64,000 bases of DNA from Chitinophagaceae bacterium (GCA_004322425.1 SCVJ01000019.1:1-64000); one strand, 5' to 3'; positions 18,089 through 26,727 are shown, counted from the stretch's first letter. The notes: generated from the sequence alone by a model not told the origin. Made by a program: numbers and translations.

Positions 18089-19438
18089 TCATTTAAACAA
18101 ACGCCAAATATCCAAACCCAATGCGTAGGCCATCAAGCCCAATAACAATACCATTCCCACAGTTTGAGCATATTCCATAAACTTATCGCTAGGTTTCTTT
18201 CCTGTAATCATTTCAGACAATGTGAACAAAGCATGACCTCCATCCAAAGCCGGAATAGGCAATACATTCATAAATGCGAGAATGATTGAAAAGACAGCGG
18301 TTAAAGTCCAAAATCCCTGCCAATCCCAAACCCCTGGAAAAATTCCGCCAATACTTATCACACTTCCTAATGAATCGCGAACACGAACTTCGTTGGATGT
18401 AAATAATTGTTTTAGATTACGAACATACTTTGCCAAAGTTTGCCAACATCTTTCAAAGCCAGCAGGAATAGCTTGTAAAAATGAATAGGTAGTATGTTGG
18501 GTTCCTAAAACATCACCAATAGATTGATACAAAATTTTACTATCTCCTTTTTTGTCAAAATAAATTTCGGCAGTAATTGTATCGCTGCTATTTCTCAAAA
18601 AATTTAAACCAATCGTTTTTTCTTTGAGGTCTGTTCCATCATTTAGCAAGTCAGTACTAAATTCAATGGGCTTACCATTGAAAGAAATTAATTGATCGCC
18701 TTTTTGAATAGTCCCTTTTACAATTTTGGCATTATTCAAAACCGAATCTACAATCATTGGAGTTCGAACATACGTGAAACCGCCTAAGCGATTTTCATTT
18801 AGTTGTTTGATGAATCCAACAGGAAGATCCAATTCTATTTTTTCATTATTCCTTTCAATGGTAATTGAAGTTGCTTCGTTCATAATTATTTCCGAGCCAA
18901 CAGTTCCCACTTTTTCAACTTCAACTCCGGCCACTGCAATTATTTTATCGCCATCCTGCACACCGATTTTTCTTCCAAGACTATCAGCATAAACTCCATA
19001 TTTTAAATTACTAACGGGAACATATTTATCTCCCCAAACCCAAGTAATGAAAATAAAAATAACAATCGCCAGAATTACATTGACAAAAACTCCACCCAGC
19101 ATAATTATTAATCGTTGCCAAGCCGGCTTACTTCTAAATTCCCAAGGCTGAGGAGGTAATTTCATTTGTTCTTTATCCATACTTTCATCCACCATTCCCG
19201 AAATTTTCACATAGCCTCCCAGCGGTATCCAGCCAAGCCCGTATTCGGTTTCGCCTTTTTGCTTTTTAGCTAAAGAAAACCACGGATTAAAAAATAAGTA
19301 AAATTTTTCTACGCGACATTTGAACCATTTTGCTGGTAAAAAATGTCCAAGTTCATGCAAGACAATTAAAATAGAAAATGACAAAATGAATTGCCCAGCT
19401 TTAATGCCGACAATACTCCAATCAATAGCTAATAACAT
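18089..19438 (-). CDS. rseP: RIP zinc metalloprotease RseP (site-2 protease)
   Basis: 449 residues. The zinc-binding HExxH is in the first membrane segment (VLHELGHFLPAKWF). The third metal ligand is in MNVLPIPALDGGHALF (the NxxPxPxLDGG motif) near the C-terminus. PDZ-like sequence lies between (GVYADSLGRKIGVQDGDKI and IVKGTIQKGDQLISFNGKPI), so there are two tandem PDZ domains. At least four hydrophobic segments are visible. The enzyme cuts anti-sigma factors or signal peptides within the inner membrane. It follows dxr on the same strand, but a strong hairpin terminator separates them. Confidence 0.93.
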   Translation of the reverse strand: MLLAIDWSIVGIKAGQFILSFSILIVLHELGHFLPAKWFKCRVEKFYLFFNPWFSLAKKQKGETEYGLGWIPLGGYVKISGMVDESMDKEQMKLPPQPWEFRSKPAWQRLIIMLGGVFVNVILAIVIFIFITWVWGDKYVPVSNLKYGVYADSLGRKIGVQDGDKIIAVAGVEVEKVGTVGSEIIMNEATSITIERNNEKIELDLPVGFIKQLNENRLGGFTYVRTPMIVDSVLNNAKIVKGTIQKGDQLISFNGKPIEFSTDLLNDGTDLKEKTIGLNFLRNSSDTITAEIYFDKKGDSKILYQSIGDVLGTQHTTYSFLQAIPAGFERCWQTLAKYVRNLKQLFTSNEVRVRDSLGSVISIGGIFPGVWDWQGFWTLTAVFSIILAFMNVLPIPALDGGHALFTLSEMITGKKPSDKFMEYAQTVGMVLLLGLMAYALGLDIWRLFK

Positions 19439-19455
19439 TTATTAAGTTTTAGTGA

Positions 19456-19493
19456 AACAAAAAATCGAAATGCAAATAAAAGCACTTCGATTT
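19456..19493 (-). terminator. Terminator after dxr
   Basis: The arms AAATCGAA (19462-19469) and TTCGATTT (19486-19493) pair, with an inner TGC/GCA pair around an 8-base loop. On the minus strand the stem is followed by TTTTTT. It separates dxr from rseP. Confidence 0.65.
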
Positions 19494-19509
19494 TATTTAT
19501 TGTGCGAAA

Positions 19510-20679
19510 TTACAATTTAATAAGATTGGCAACAAAATTTCTAGCTTCTCCATCGCTGGCATAACAATCGTCCAATGTTGGTTTTTCAATAAACGAAATT
19601 GTTTCCATGGCTTTTTCAATTACGTCTGTCATATCCAAAAATCCAATTCTGTTTTTCAAAAAAGCATATACTGCAATTTCATTAGCCGCATTCATAACAC
19701 AAGGTAAATTGCCACCTTTTTCCAATGCTATTGATGCAAGAATAAGATTTCGAAACGTTCGCAAATCGGGCTCAACAAAAGTCAGAGTGTCTACTTTTCT
19801 AAAATCGTATCGTGGAAAATTATTTTCAATTCTATTTGGATAAGAAAGCGCATATTGAATAGGAAGTTTCATATCGGGCAATCCCATTTGAGCTTTGATG
19901 CTTCCATCAGCAAACTGTACCATACTGTGAATTATGCTTTGCGGATGAATAATAACCTGAATTTGTTGCGGTGTGATTGCAAATAAATGTTTAGCTTCAA
20001 TCATTTCCAACCCCTTATTCATCAACGTTGCAGAGTCGATTGTAATTTTTGCACCCATATTCCAATTCGGATGCTGAAGTGCATGTTCCTTTTTTACATT
20101 CACCAAATAATTGGCTTTGCGTCCTAAAAAAGGTCCGCCCGATGCTGTGAGAATTAATTTTTCAATTCTATTTTTGGATTCGCCCACAAGACATTGAAAA
20201 ATGGCAGAATGTTCAGAATCGACAGGTAAAATAACCGATCCACTTTCTCTTGCTTTTTGCATTACAATTTCGCCGGCTACCACTAAAGTTTCTTTATTAG
20301 CAAGTCCTATCGTTTTTCCATTTGCAATAGCACATAAAGTAGGTTTCAATCCGGCAAAACCAACAATTGCTGCCATCATTAAATCATAACAATCCATTGC
20401 TGCGGTTTCTTCCAAAGCCTTTTCTCCTGCAAAAACTTTGATATCAGTTTCCTTGAGAGCCTCTTTTACTTTTAGATATTTACTTTCATTTCCAATTACC
20501 ACCACATTTGGCTGAAACCGAAGTGCCTGTTGTATTAATAAATCTTCATTATTTTGGGCGGTAAGAATTTCGGCCGAAAATTTATCGGAGTTGGCAGCTA
20601 TTACATCCAATGTTTGGGTACCAATGGAACCTGTGGATCCAAAAATTGCGATGCGTTTAATATTAGATGGGGAGCTCAT
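19510..20679 (-). CDS. dxr: 1-deoxy-D-xylulose 5-phosphate reductoisomerase
   Basis: 389 residues from the ATG at 20679. It catalyses the committed step of the methylerythritol phosphate route to isoprenoids, making 2-C-methylerythritol 4-phosphate with NADPH. The NADPH site is IFGSTGSIGTQTLDVI. Metal- and substrate-binding strips are PVDSEHSAIFQCL, TASGGPF and the long NWNMGAKITIDSATLMNKG. An in-frame start at 20736 would overlap the upstream GH3 gene and add 19 residues that do not match the family, so I rejected it. It lies 22 bases after the GH3 stop and is probably cotranscribed with it. Confidence 0.96.
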   Translation of the reverse strand: MSSPSNIKRIAIFGSTGSIGTQTLDVIAANSDKFSAEILTAQNNEDLLIQQALRFQPNVVVIGNESKYLKVKEALKETDIKVFAGEKALEETAAMDCYDLMMAAIVGFAGLKPTLCAIANGKTIGLANKETLVVAGEIVMQKARESGSVILPVDSEHSAIFQCLVGESKNRIEKLILTASGGPFLGRKANYLVNVKKEHALQHPNWNMGAKITIDSATLMNKGLEMIEAKHLFAITPQQIQVIIHPQSIIHSMVQFADGSIKAQMGLPDMKLPIQYALSYPNRIENNFPRYDFRKVDTLTFVEPDLRTFRNLILASIALEKGGNLPCVMNAANEIAVYAFLKNRIGFLDMTDVIEKAMETISFIEKPTLDDCYASDGEARNFVANLIKL

Positions 20680-20701
20680 TGTAAATTTAAAATTACAGAT
20701 T

Positions 20702-22198
20702 TCACTTTTCAATCCATGGAATAAGTTCGTTAGCAATTTTTCGGTCGTTACTCAAACGAGGGACTTTATTTTGTCCTCCTAACTTTCCGATTGATTTCAT
20801 GTAATTAATAAATCCATTTTTCACTATTACTCTAATTTGCAGAGGCATTAAAATATTTCCACTGATTAGATCATTATAATAAATATTTTTCCCTCTGAGT
20901 TTTTGATCTACTTTATTTTGAAACGAATTCAAATCTTCAGGCAGGTTTTCAAATTCTACAAACCATTCGTGATAACTACTACCTTGATCTTGCCGAATCA
21001 TTGGCGCAACGGTAAATTCTGTTATTCGTACATTTTCTTCTTCGGCTGTTTTCATTAAACTGTGCTCCACTTCTTCTCCAATTACATGTTCGCCAAAAGC
21101 AGAAATAAAATGTTTGATGCGCCCTGTTACTACAATTCTATATGGATTGATAGAAACAAATTTTACTGTATCGCCCAAATTATAACCCCACAAGCCTGCA
21201 TTGTTATTAATGATGAGTGCATAATTTTCACTAATCTTTACCTCGTGTAGCGATAATCGAGAGGGGTTCTCATTAAATATTTCGCTAGTAGGAATAAATT
21301 CAAAAAAGATACCACTGTTTGTATTCAATAAAAGTCCTTCTTCGTGCTGAGAATCTTGAAATGCAAAAAATCCTTCTGATGCCGGAAAGGTTTCTAACGA
21401 ATCTATTTCTTTTCCAATAGTTGCAAAAAGTTTTGCTTTATAGGGTTCAAAATTGACACCGCCGTGTACCATTAATGAAAAATCCGGAAATAAGTCTTTG
21501 GGTTTTTTGTTTGTAACAGCAATTAATCGATCAAAATACATTTGCATCCACGGAGGAATTCCACCAATTACTGTTAAATCTTTTTTTTGCGTTTCAAAAA
21601 CAATTTTATCCAATTTAGTTTCCCAATCCTCAATACAATTTGTAGTATAACTTGGAAGATGATTGGTGCGTAAATATCTAGGAATGTGGTGATTTACAAT
21701 TCCACTTAATCTACCAGTAGGTACATTCCCAATTCTTTCCAATTCGGGAGAGCCAGAAAGAAAAATCATTTTACCATTTGTAAACTTCGTATTTCCAGTT
21801 TGCGCTATATAACACAAAAGCGCATTTCGAGCTGTATCAATATGATTTGGAATGGAACTTTTTGTAATAGGAATATATTTTATTCCGCTTGTGGTACCCG
21901 AAGTTTTGGCAAAATAAATAGGACGCCCTTTCCATAAAACGTTCTGCTTCCCTTCTTTAATTTTCTCGATATAGGGTTTAAAAGCTTCATAATCACGAAT
22001 GGGAACTGCTTTGATAAAATCGGAATGTGTTGAAATTGCTTCAAATCCATGTTCCCTTCCAAAATCAGTTTTAACTGCCTGCTTAATAAGAGTCTTAAAA
22101 ATGCTGTCTTGGTCTTGTAAAGCTGTTCCCATGCCCTTTCTAATGCCGGCATAGATATAAGCTGCAAAAGGCTTTGCTAAGAAAGAGTTTATTTTCAT
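20702..22198 (-). CDS. GH3-like acyl-adenylate/amide synthetase family protein
   Basis: 498 residues. The ATP-binding strip YFAKTSGTTSG (about residue 97) and PASEGFFAFQ, with later GLWGYNLGDTVKF and VTGRIKHFISAFGEHV, match the GH3 superfamily of the ANL adenylating fold. Plant GH3 enzymes conjugate hormones with amino acids; the bacterial members, which are common in Bacteroidota, have no settled substrate. The name 'auxin-responsive' should not be taken as function. An exact promoter box TATATTTG lies upstream, and dxr follows by 22 bases. Confidence 0.85.
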   Translation of the reverse strand: MKINSFLAKPFAAYIYAGIRKGMGTALQDQDSIFKTLIKQAVKTDFGREHGFEAISTHSDFIKAVPIRDYEAFKPYIEKIKEGKQNVLWKGRPIYFAKTSGTTSGIKYIPITKSSIPNHIDTARNALLCYIAQTGNTKFTNGKMIFLSGSPELERIGNVPTGRLSGIVNHHIPRYLRTNHLPSYTTNCIEDWETKLDKIVFETQKKDLTVIGGIPPWMQMYFDRLIAVTNKKPKDLFPDFSLMVHGGVNFEPYKAKLFATIGKEIDSLETFPASEGFFAFQDSQHEEGLLLNTNSGIFFEFIPTSEIFNENPSRLSLHEVKISENYALIINNNAGLWGYNLGDTVKFVSINPYRIVVTGRIKHFISAFGEHVIGEEVEHSLMKTAEEENVRITEFTVAPMIRQDQGSSYHEWFVEFENLPEDLNSFQNKVDQKLRGKNIYYNDLISGNILMPLQIRVIVKNGFINYMKSIGKLGGQNKVPRLSNDRKIANELIPWIEK

Positions 22199-22221
22199 GA
22201 ATTATTACTCATAAAGGCGCA

Positions 22222-22229
22222 CAAATATA
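22222..22229 (-). promoter_or_regulatory. Promoter -7 box of the GH3-dxr unit
   Basis: The minus strand 22229-22222 reads TATATTTG, an exact TAnnTTTG match, 23 bases before the ATG at 22198. Confidence 0.5.
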
Positions 22230-22284
22230 GGGCAAGGTCTTAAAGCATTAGTCAATTTTGTTTATAAAATTCAGCAACTCCTTG

Positions 22285-22315
22285 TTTGATTGAATGAATT
22301 TTACCCTTACCTTTG
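22285..22315 (+). promoter_or_regulatory. Complete Bacteroidota promoter of rplU-rpmA
   Basis: TTTG (22285-22288), a 19-base spacer and TACCTTTG (22308-22315) match the -33/-7 consensus in both boxes. The rplU ATG follows at 22335. Confidence 0.75.
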
Positions 22316-22334
22316 CGGTCCTAATTTTTAGTTT

Positions 22335-22634
22335 ATGATAGCAGTAGTAAGAATTGCCGGTCAGCAATATAAAGTAGAAAAAGATCAAACTTTATACATT
22401 CCTCATATTGAAGGAAATGCCGGAGACAAAATTGACCTTGAAGTTTTATTGGCAGACGCCGATGGAAAACTATCAGTGGGCACAGAAGTAAAAACAAAAG
22501 TACAAGCAGAAATTGTAGACCACTTAAAAGGTGATAAAGTAATTGCTTACAAACAAAAAAGAAGAAAAGGTTTTCGCAAAAAACTTGGACATCGTACTTT
22601 GTATACACAAATTGTAATTAAAGACATTAAGTAA
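22335..22634 (+). CDS. rplU: Ribosomal protein bL21
   Basis: 99 residues, the usual length. The start MIAVVRIAGQQYKVEKDQ and the C-terminal KRRKGFRKKLGHRTLYTQI are typical of bL21, which binds 23S rRNA in the large subunit. It pairs with rpmA 20 bases downstream, the standard L21-L27 order, behind a full promoter. Confidence 0.97.
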   Translation: MIAVVRIAGQQYKVEKDQTLYIPHIEGNAGDKIDLEVLLADADGKLSVGTEVKTKVQAEIVDHLKGDKVIAYKQKRRKGFRKKLGHRTLYTQIVIKDIK

Positions 22635-22654
22635 AAAATTAAAATCTTATTCTC

Positions 22655-22921
22655 ATGGCACATAAAAAAGGAGAAGGCAGTGTTAAGAACGGTCGCGATT
22701 CGCAAAGCAAACGCTTGGGTGTAAAAATTTATGGCGGACAACCTGTTATTACCGGAAATATTATTATTCGTCAACGCGGCACTGTTTACCATCCCGGTAA
22801 AAATGTTGGTGTTGGAAGAGATTTTACATTGTTTGCATTAGCCAACGGAGTAGTAGAATTTAAAAAAGGAAAAAGCAACAGAACTTTTGTTTCTGTTTCT
22901 CCGATTGAAATTTCTGCATAA
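22655..22921 (+). CDS. rpmA: Ribosomal protein bL27
   Basis: 88 residues. [19 protein letters not shown] with [10 protein letters not shown] and [14 protein letters not shown] is the bL27 signature. The N-terminus starts directly as MAHKKG, without the cleavable leader known from Firmicutes bL27. It reaches the peptidyl-transferase centre. It is the second gene of the rplU operon. Confidence 0.97.
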   Translation: MAHKKGEGSVKNGRDSQSKRLGVKIYGGQPVITGNIIIRQRGTVYHPGKNVGVGRDFTLFALANGVVEFKKGKSNRTFVSVSPIEISA

Positions 22922-22960
22922 AATTTACTGACCTCACATTTTTGTTTTTGAAAAATAATT

Positions 22961-22991
22961 TTTGATAGTTAGATTATTCTTTCTAATTTTA
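22961..22991 (+). promoter_or_regulatory. Possible promoter of the Lys/Ala peptide gene
   Basis: TTTG (22961-22964), a 19-base spacer and TAATTTTA (22984-22991), one mismatch in the -7 box. It lies 38 bases before the ATG at 23030. Confidence 0.45.
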
Positions 22992-23029
22992 CTATCGTTA
23001 ATTTATTTCTAACCCTAAATTCAACAAAA

Positions 23030-23104
23030 ATGGCTACAAAGAAAAAAGCTGCTGCTAAAAAAGCAGCTCCAAAGAAAAAAGCTGCTGCTAAGAAAAAGAA
23101 GTAA
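23030..23104 (+). CDS. Tiny Lys/Ala-rich histone-H1-like peptide, 24 residues
   Basis: ATG at 23030 to TAA at 23102-23104. The product consists of Met, Thr, Lys, Ala and one Pro, with an internal repeat KKKAAAKK(A)AP that resembles histone H1 C-terminal tails. It has 13 lysines in 24 residues. A promoter-like pair precedes it and a strong terminator follows, so it looks like a separate small transcription unit. It could bind DNA or RNA by charge; function is inferred only from composition. Low-complexity sequence of this kind can arise by chance, but the bracketing signals support a real gene. Confidence 0.6.
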   Translation: MATKKKAAAKKAAPKKKAAAKKKK

Positions 23105-23129
23105 GCTTTATAAGTTTTCAAGTTATTGT

Positions 23130-23156
23130 AAGTCCTCCTTTGGAGGACTTTTTTAT
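23130..23156 (+). terminator. Terminator after the Lys/Ala peptide gene
   Basis: AGTCCTCC (23131-23138), a 3-base loop and GGAGGACT (23142-23149), then a run of T. A strong intrinsic terminator. Confidence 0.85.
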
Positions 23157-23189
23157 TGCACACTGTACTTCATTATTTAACTTGCATTT

Positions 23190-24875
23190 GTGGAAAATTA
23201 TACAATTGCCGAAAATTTCTCTCTCTTATCAAAGCTGATGGAGGTGCATGGCGAAAATTCTTTTAAGAGCAAAACCTTTGCCATAGCAGCTTTTACCATT
23301 GATAAACTTCCTTTACAATTGAAAGACATGCCACAGCATGAAATTGTTTTACAAAGAGGAATTGGAGAAAGTGTTGCAAAAAAAATCAATCAACTACTCG
23401 AAACAAGTCAATTAGATGATTTAATTGCCTTACTTGAAAAAACTCCGCCGACAATTTTGGAGATGTTGAAGTTGAAAGGTTTGGGGCCCAAAAAAATAAA
23501 TCTCATTTGGAAAGAGATGGGAATAGAATCATTGGGCGAATTGCTGTACGCCTGTCACGAAAATCGATTATTGCTTTTCAAGGGATTTGGAGAAAAGACT
23601 CAAAAAAATATTCAGGAGGCTATCGAACTTTATCAATCAAACAAAGGAAGATTTTTGTTTGCAGAAGTTGATGCAGTGTTTTTACAAATCAATTCATATT
23701 TAGAAAAAATATTTGGTGCTGAAAAAGTTTCAGTAACAGGTGCATTCAAAAGTCAAGATCCAATTATTGATGAACTTCAATTTGTAATACTGGCGACAAA
23801 CGATGAAATAAAACCAAAATTTCAAACGGCACAACCACCCGAATTATTGGAAGAAACAAAAGATAGTCTTTTATATAAATTAAAAACAGGATTACAACTT
23901 CGCCTCTTTACAGGCAATATTAATATGGGAAGAAGATTGTTTTTAACAAGCAGTTCACCTTCATTTATTGAAACCTTCAAACAAAAATTTCCTACTGTCG
24001 ATTTAAGTAGATGTATGTATAAAAATGAGGAGCAAATTTTTGAAAAAGCAGGAATCTCTTTTATCCCCTCCTATTTGAGAGCATCGAATACAATTATTGA
24101 AAAAGTCATTCACAATCCTATAATCACATCAATTGTTTCATCCGACATTAAAGGAATTATTCACAGCCACAGTAATTGGAGTGACGGTGTGAATAAAATT
24201 GAAGAAATGGCAGCGGCGCTCAAAAAATCAGGATTTGAATATTTAGTTATCTCTGATCATTCTAAAGCAGCTTTTTATGCAAATGGACTTTCCGAAGAAC
24301 GGATAGTAGAGCAACATCAATATATCGATGAACTGAATAAAAAATTAAACCCCTTTAAAATTTTTAAAAGTATTGAATGTGATATACTCAATGATGGATC
24401 TTTGGATTATTCAAACTCAATTCTTTCAACTTTCGATCTTGTTATTGCATCCATCCATAGTAATCTTAAAATGAATGAAGAAAAAGCTATGGCTCGATTG
24501 CAAGGTGCACTTTCCAATCCTTATGTAACTATTTTGGGACACATGACTGGTCGATTATTGCTAAGCAGAAACGGTTATCCTGTTGATCATAAGAAAATAA
24601 TAGATCTGTGTTCCCAAAATAAAGTAGTAATTGAACTAAACGCCAATCCTCGACGATTAGATATCGATTGGCAATACATTGAATATGCTCTTGAAAAAAA
24701 TGTGATGATATCCATTAATCCCGATGCGCACAGCATTGAAGGTTGTCAAGATATTAAATACGGTGTACTTGTGGCACAAAAAGCAGGATTAACAAAAGAA
24801 CAAAATCTAAGTAGTTATTCGTTGCAACAATTTGAAAGTTTTTTATCAGAAAGAAGAAAGCAATTTAATTTATAG
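23190..24875 (+). CDS. polX: PolX-type helix-hairpin-helix/PHP protein with degraded polymerase site
   Basis: 561 residues starting at GTG. The N-terminal third has PolX helix-hairpin-helix motifs (HEIVLQRGIGESVAKKI, LKLKGLGPKKINLIW). The polymerase palm should read GSxRRxxExxxDxDxL but here is GAFKSQDPIIDELQF, so the Arg pair, the Glu and one of the two catalytic Asp are gone. The C-terminal PHP phosphoesterase domain is intact: IHSHSNWSDG, ISDHSK, ECDI, ASIHSN, LGHMTGR and NPDAHS. It is likely a 3'-5' exonuclease or phosphoesterase acting in DNA repair, without polymerase activity (inference). It converges with mazG, overlapping by six bases. Confidence 0.88.
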   Translation: MENYTIAENFSLLSKLMEVHGENSFKSKTFAIAAFTIDKLPLQLKDMPQHEIVLQRGIGESVAKKINQLLETSQLDDLIALLEKTPPTILEMLKLKGLGPKKINLIWKEMGIESLGELLYACHENRLLLFKGFGEKTQKNIQEAIELYQSNKGRFLFAEVDAVFLQINSYLEKIFGAEKVSVTGAFKSQDPIIDELQFVILATNDEIKPKFQTAQPPELLEETKDSLLYKLKTGLQLRLFTGNINMGRRLFLTSSSPSFIETFKQKFPTVDLSRCMYKNEEQIFEKAGISFIPSYLRASNTIIEKVIHNPIITSIVSSDIKGIIHSHSNWSDGVNKIEEMAAALKKSGFEYLVISDHSKAAFYANGLSEERIVEQHQYIDELNKKLNPFKIFKSIECDILNDGSLDYSNSILSTFDLVIASIHSNLKMNEEKAMARLQGALSNPYVTILGHMTGRLLLSRNGYPVDHKKIIDLCSQNKVVIELNANPRRLDIDWQYIEYALEKNVMISINPDAHSIEGCQDIKYGVLVAQKAGLTKEQNLSSYSLQQFESFLSERRKQFNL

Positions 24876-25652
24876 ATTCTCGTTGCTTTTTATCTTAATT
24901 CTATTCCAAACCTCATCCATTTCTTCCAAACTCATTTGAGTTAATTCTTTTCCATGCTGTTTTGCTTCTTCTTCCATCTTTGTAAATCTGTCAATAAATT
25001 TTTTATTTGTCAACTCCAGCGCATTTTCAGCATCCAATTGTAAAAATCTAGAATAATTAACCAAGGAAAAAAAAACGTCGCCAAGTTCTTGTTCTGTTTT
25101 TTTCTTATCCCCTTCCAAAAGAGCTGTTTTTAATTCTAAAATTTCTTCCTCTACTTTCTCCCAAACTTGTTCTTTGTTTTCCCATTCAAAACCAACTTGC
25201 TTTGCTTTTTCTTGTAGTCGCATAGCTTTTACAATGGCTGGAAGCGATGTTGGCACACCACTGAGCACCGATTTCTTTCCCTCTTTTAATTTTAATTTTT
25301 CCCAATTTCTTTTTACATCTTGTTCATTTTCCACTTTTACTGAACCGTAAATATGCGGATGACGATGAATGAGTTTTTTACTGATTCCCTCAATAACATC
25401 ATTCAATGTAAATTTATTTAGCTCCGTACCAATTTTTGAATAAAAAAGTAGATGAAGCAATAAATCCCCCAACTCCTCTTTTATCTCATCCCAATTTTCC
25501 TCAGTAATGGCATCCGCCAATTCATACGTTTCTTCTATAGTTAAGTGGCGCAGCGATTGAATGGTTTGTTTTTTATCCCATGGGCATTTTTCTCTTAACT
25601 CATTCATGATTTCCACTAGTGCCAAAAAATTATCTGCAGTTTTGTTATTCAT
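24870..25652 (-). CDS. mazG: Nucleoside triphosphate pyrophosphohydrolase MazG
   Basis: 260 residues with two MazG repeats: the first has CPWDKKQTIQSL and EELGDLLLHLLFYSKI, the second KVEEEILELKTALLEG and EQELGDVFFSLVNYSRFL. The acidic EExxE-type metal sites are intact. The enzyme hydrolyses non-canonical NTPs to NMP and pyrophosphate, cleaning the nucleotide pool. Its 3' end overlaps polX by six bases in the convergent direction. Its 5' end overlaps the promoter of the divergent ATL-like gene. Confidence 0.94.
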   Translation of the reverse strand: MNNKTADNFLALVEIMNELREKCPWDKKQTIQSLRHLTIEETYELADAITEENWDEIKEELGDLLLHLLFYSKIGTELNKFTLNDVIEGISKKLIHRHPHIYGSVKVENEQDVKRNWEKLKLKEGKKSVLSGVPTSLPAIVKAMRLQEKAKQVGFEWENKEQVWEKVEEEILELKTALLEGDKKKTEQELGDVFFSLVNYSRFLQLDAENALELTNKKFIDRFTKMEEEAKQHGKELTQMSLEEMDEVWNRIKIKSNENL

Positions 25653-25671
25653 AATTCAACTTATAATTTTG
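25641..25671 (+). promoter_or_regulatory. Complete promoter of the ATL-like gene
   Basis: TTTG (25641-25644), a 19-base spacer and TAATTTTG (25664-25671) match both consensus boxes. The -33 box is inside the first codons of mazG. The ATG is at 25700. Confidence 0.65.
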
Positions 25672-25699
25672 TATTCATTCTTTTTATTAAAAATAATCA

Positions 25700-26170
25700 A
25701 TGGCAACTTCAAAAAAAACTTGGAAAGAGAAATTATTGGACAGTAAAGATTTACCAAAAGTGGTAAAAATACCAGCAAGAATGGAAAAAAAATTCTCAAA
25801 AGGCACTATTGCTGTTCCGGCTCCAATTGAAGTGGATGCTATAATGAAAAAAGTAAAGAAAGGAAAACTAATTACTATCAACAAAATAAGAGAGAAAATT
25901 GCCAAAAAGCATAGCGCCACAATTGGATGCCCAATTACTGCCGGCATTTTTGCATGGATAGCATCACATGCTGCACAAGAGGATAAAGTTGCAGGAATAA
26001 AAAAATATACTCCCTATTGGCGTACTTTAAAACAAGGTGGAGTTATAAATGAAAAATACCCCGGCGGTATTGAAGAGCAAGCCATATTACTAGAAGCAGA
26101 AGGCCATCACATAATTCAAAAAGGGAAAAACTGGGTAGTGGAAGACTGGGAAAAATCTATCGAAAAATAA
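25700..26170 (+). CDS. MGMT/ATL-like DNA-binding domain protein (tentative)
   Basis: 156 residues, basic N-terminus. Residues 50-140 resemble the DNA-binding domain of O6-alkylguanine transferases and alkyltransferase-like proteins: GKLITINKIREKIAKKH, IGCPITAGIFAW, PYWRTLKQGGVINEKY and Q-A-LL-EAEGH. In true transferases the active site is PCHRV; here the equivalent place reads PYWRT, with no Cys, so repair by alkyl transfer is unlikely. ATL proteins flag bulky alkyl lesions for other repair enzymes, which would fit here. The assignment rests on motif order and needs a structure or profile search. Confidence 0.5.
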   Translation: MATSKKTWKEKLLDSKDLPKVVKIPARMEKKFSKGTIAVPAPIEVDAIMKKVKKGKLITINKIREKIAKKHSATIGCPITAGIFAWIASHAAQEDKVAGIKKYTPYWRTLKQGGVINEKYPGGIEEQAILLEAEGHHIIQKGKNWVVEDWEKSIEK

Positions 26171-26187
26171 ATAACTATTTGCAAAAG

Positions 26188-26273
26188 TGCCCCGGAACGG
26201 AGTTGAACCGTTACGACCGTTGCGGGTCACAGGATTTTAAGTCCTGCGTGTCTACCAATTCCACCACCGGGGC
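26188..26273 (-). tRNA. tRNA-Leu (anticodon UAA)
   Basis: 86 nt. The acceptor GCCCCGG pairs with CCGGGGC, the anticodon arm CAGGA-CTTAAAA-TCCTG carries TAA, and a long variable arm and a GTTCAACTC T loop are present. CCA is not encoded. It lies 48 bases downstream of tRNA-Gly and is probably cotranscribed. Confidence 0.95.
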
Positions 26274-26321
26274 AAAGGATATGAAGCAAAAATCCACCAA
26301 CAAAAGCTGATGGACTTGTTG

Positions 26322-26394
<73 letters not shown>

Positions 26395-26447
26395 AAACGA
26401 TACAATTAGCTTTTACGCTAAGGGTGATATAAAGAACTAAAGGGTTG

Positions 26448-26455
26448 CAAAAATA
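26448..26455 (-). promoter_or_regulatory. Promoter -7 box of the tRNA-Gly/tRNA-Leu pair
   Basis: The minus strand 26455-26448 reads TATTTTTG, an exact match to TAnnTTTG, 53 bases before the tRNA-Gly 5' end. Confidence 0.55.
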
Positions 26456-26491
26456 AGAACAACCAAGGCTTGAAAAAAATTTTGACGCTGT

Positions 26492-26710
26492 TTATTTATA
26501 CTTGGGAGTATAAAGTGTGCTCTCTTGAACGTTTACTTCAGGTTTTGAAAAACGCTTGGTGTAAAGCATATAAGATGCTCCAACAAGAAAGGCAACAACA
26601 CAGGCAACTTGTACATAAAACAAAAAAGCCGAAGAAGAAACCCAACTGTGCGTAAAATCTTTTTGCTGACTTTTTTGAAGATCTTGCTGATATTCTTGCT
26701 GCTGATTCAT
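26492..26710 (-). CDS. Small single-pass membrane protein, 72 residues
   Basis: An ATG at 26710 gives a Gln-rich cytoplasmic head (NQQQEYQQDLQKSQQ), one transmembrane segment (AFLFYVQVACVVAFLVGASYML) and a short basic tail. An exact promoter box lies 17 bases upstream, which supports this start over the earlier in-frame codon at 26740. No family is recognised. It is upstream of the tRNA-Gly/Leu pair on the same strand. A 61-residue frame on the opposite strand is only its shadow. Confidence 0.6.
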   Translation of the reverse strand: MNQQQEYQQDLQKSQQKDFTHSWVSSSAFLFYVQVACVVAFLVGASYMLYTKRFSKPEVNVQESTLYTPKYK

Positions 26711-26727
26711 AGAAAATAGTTGAACTG

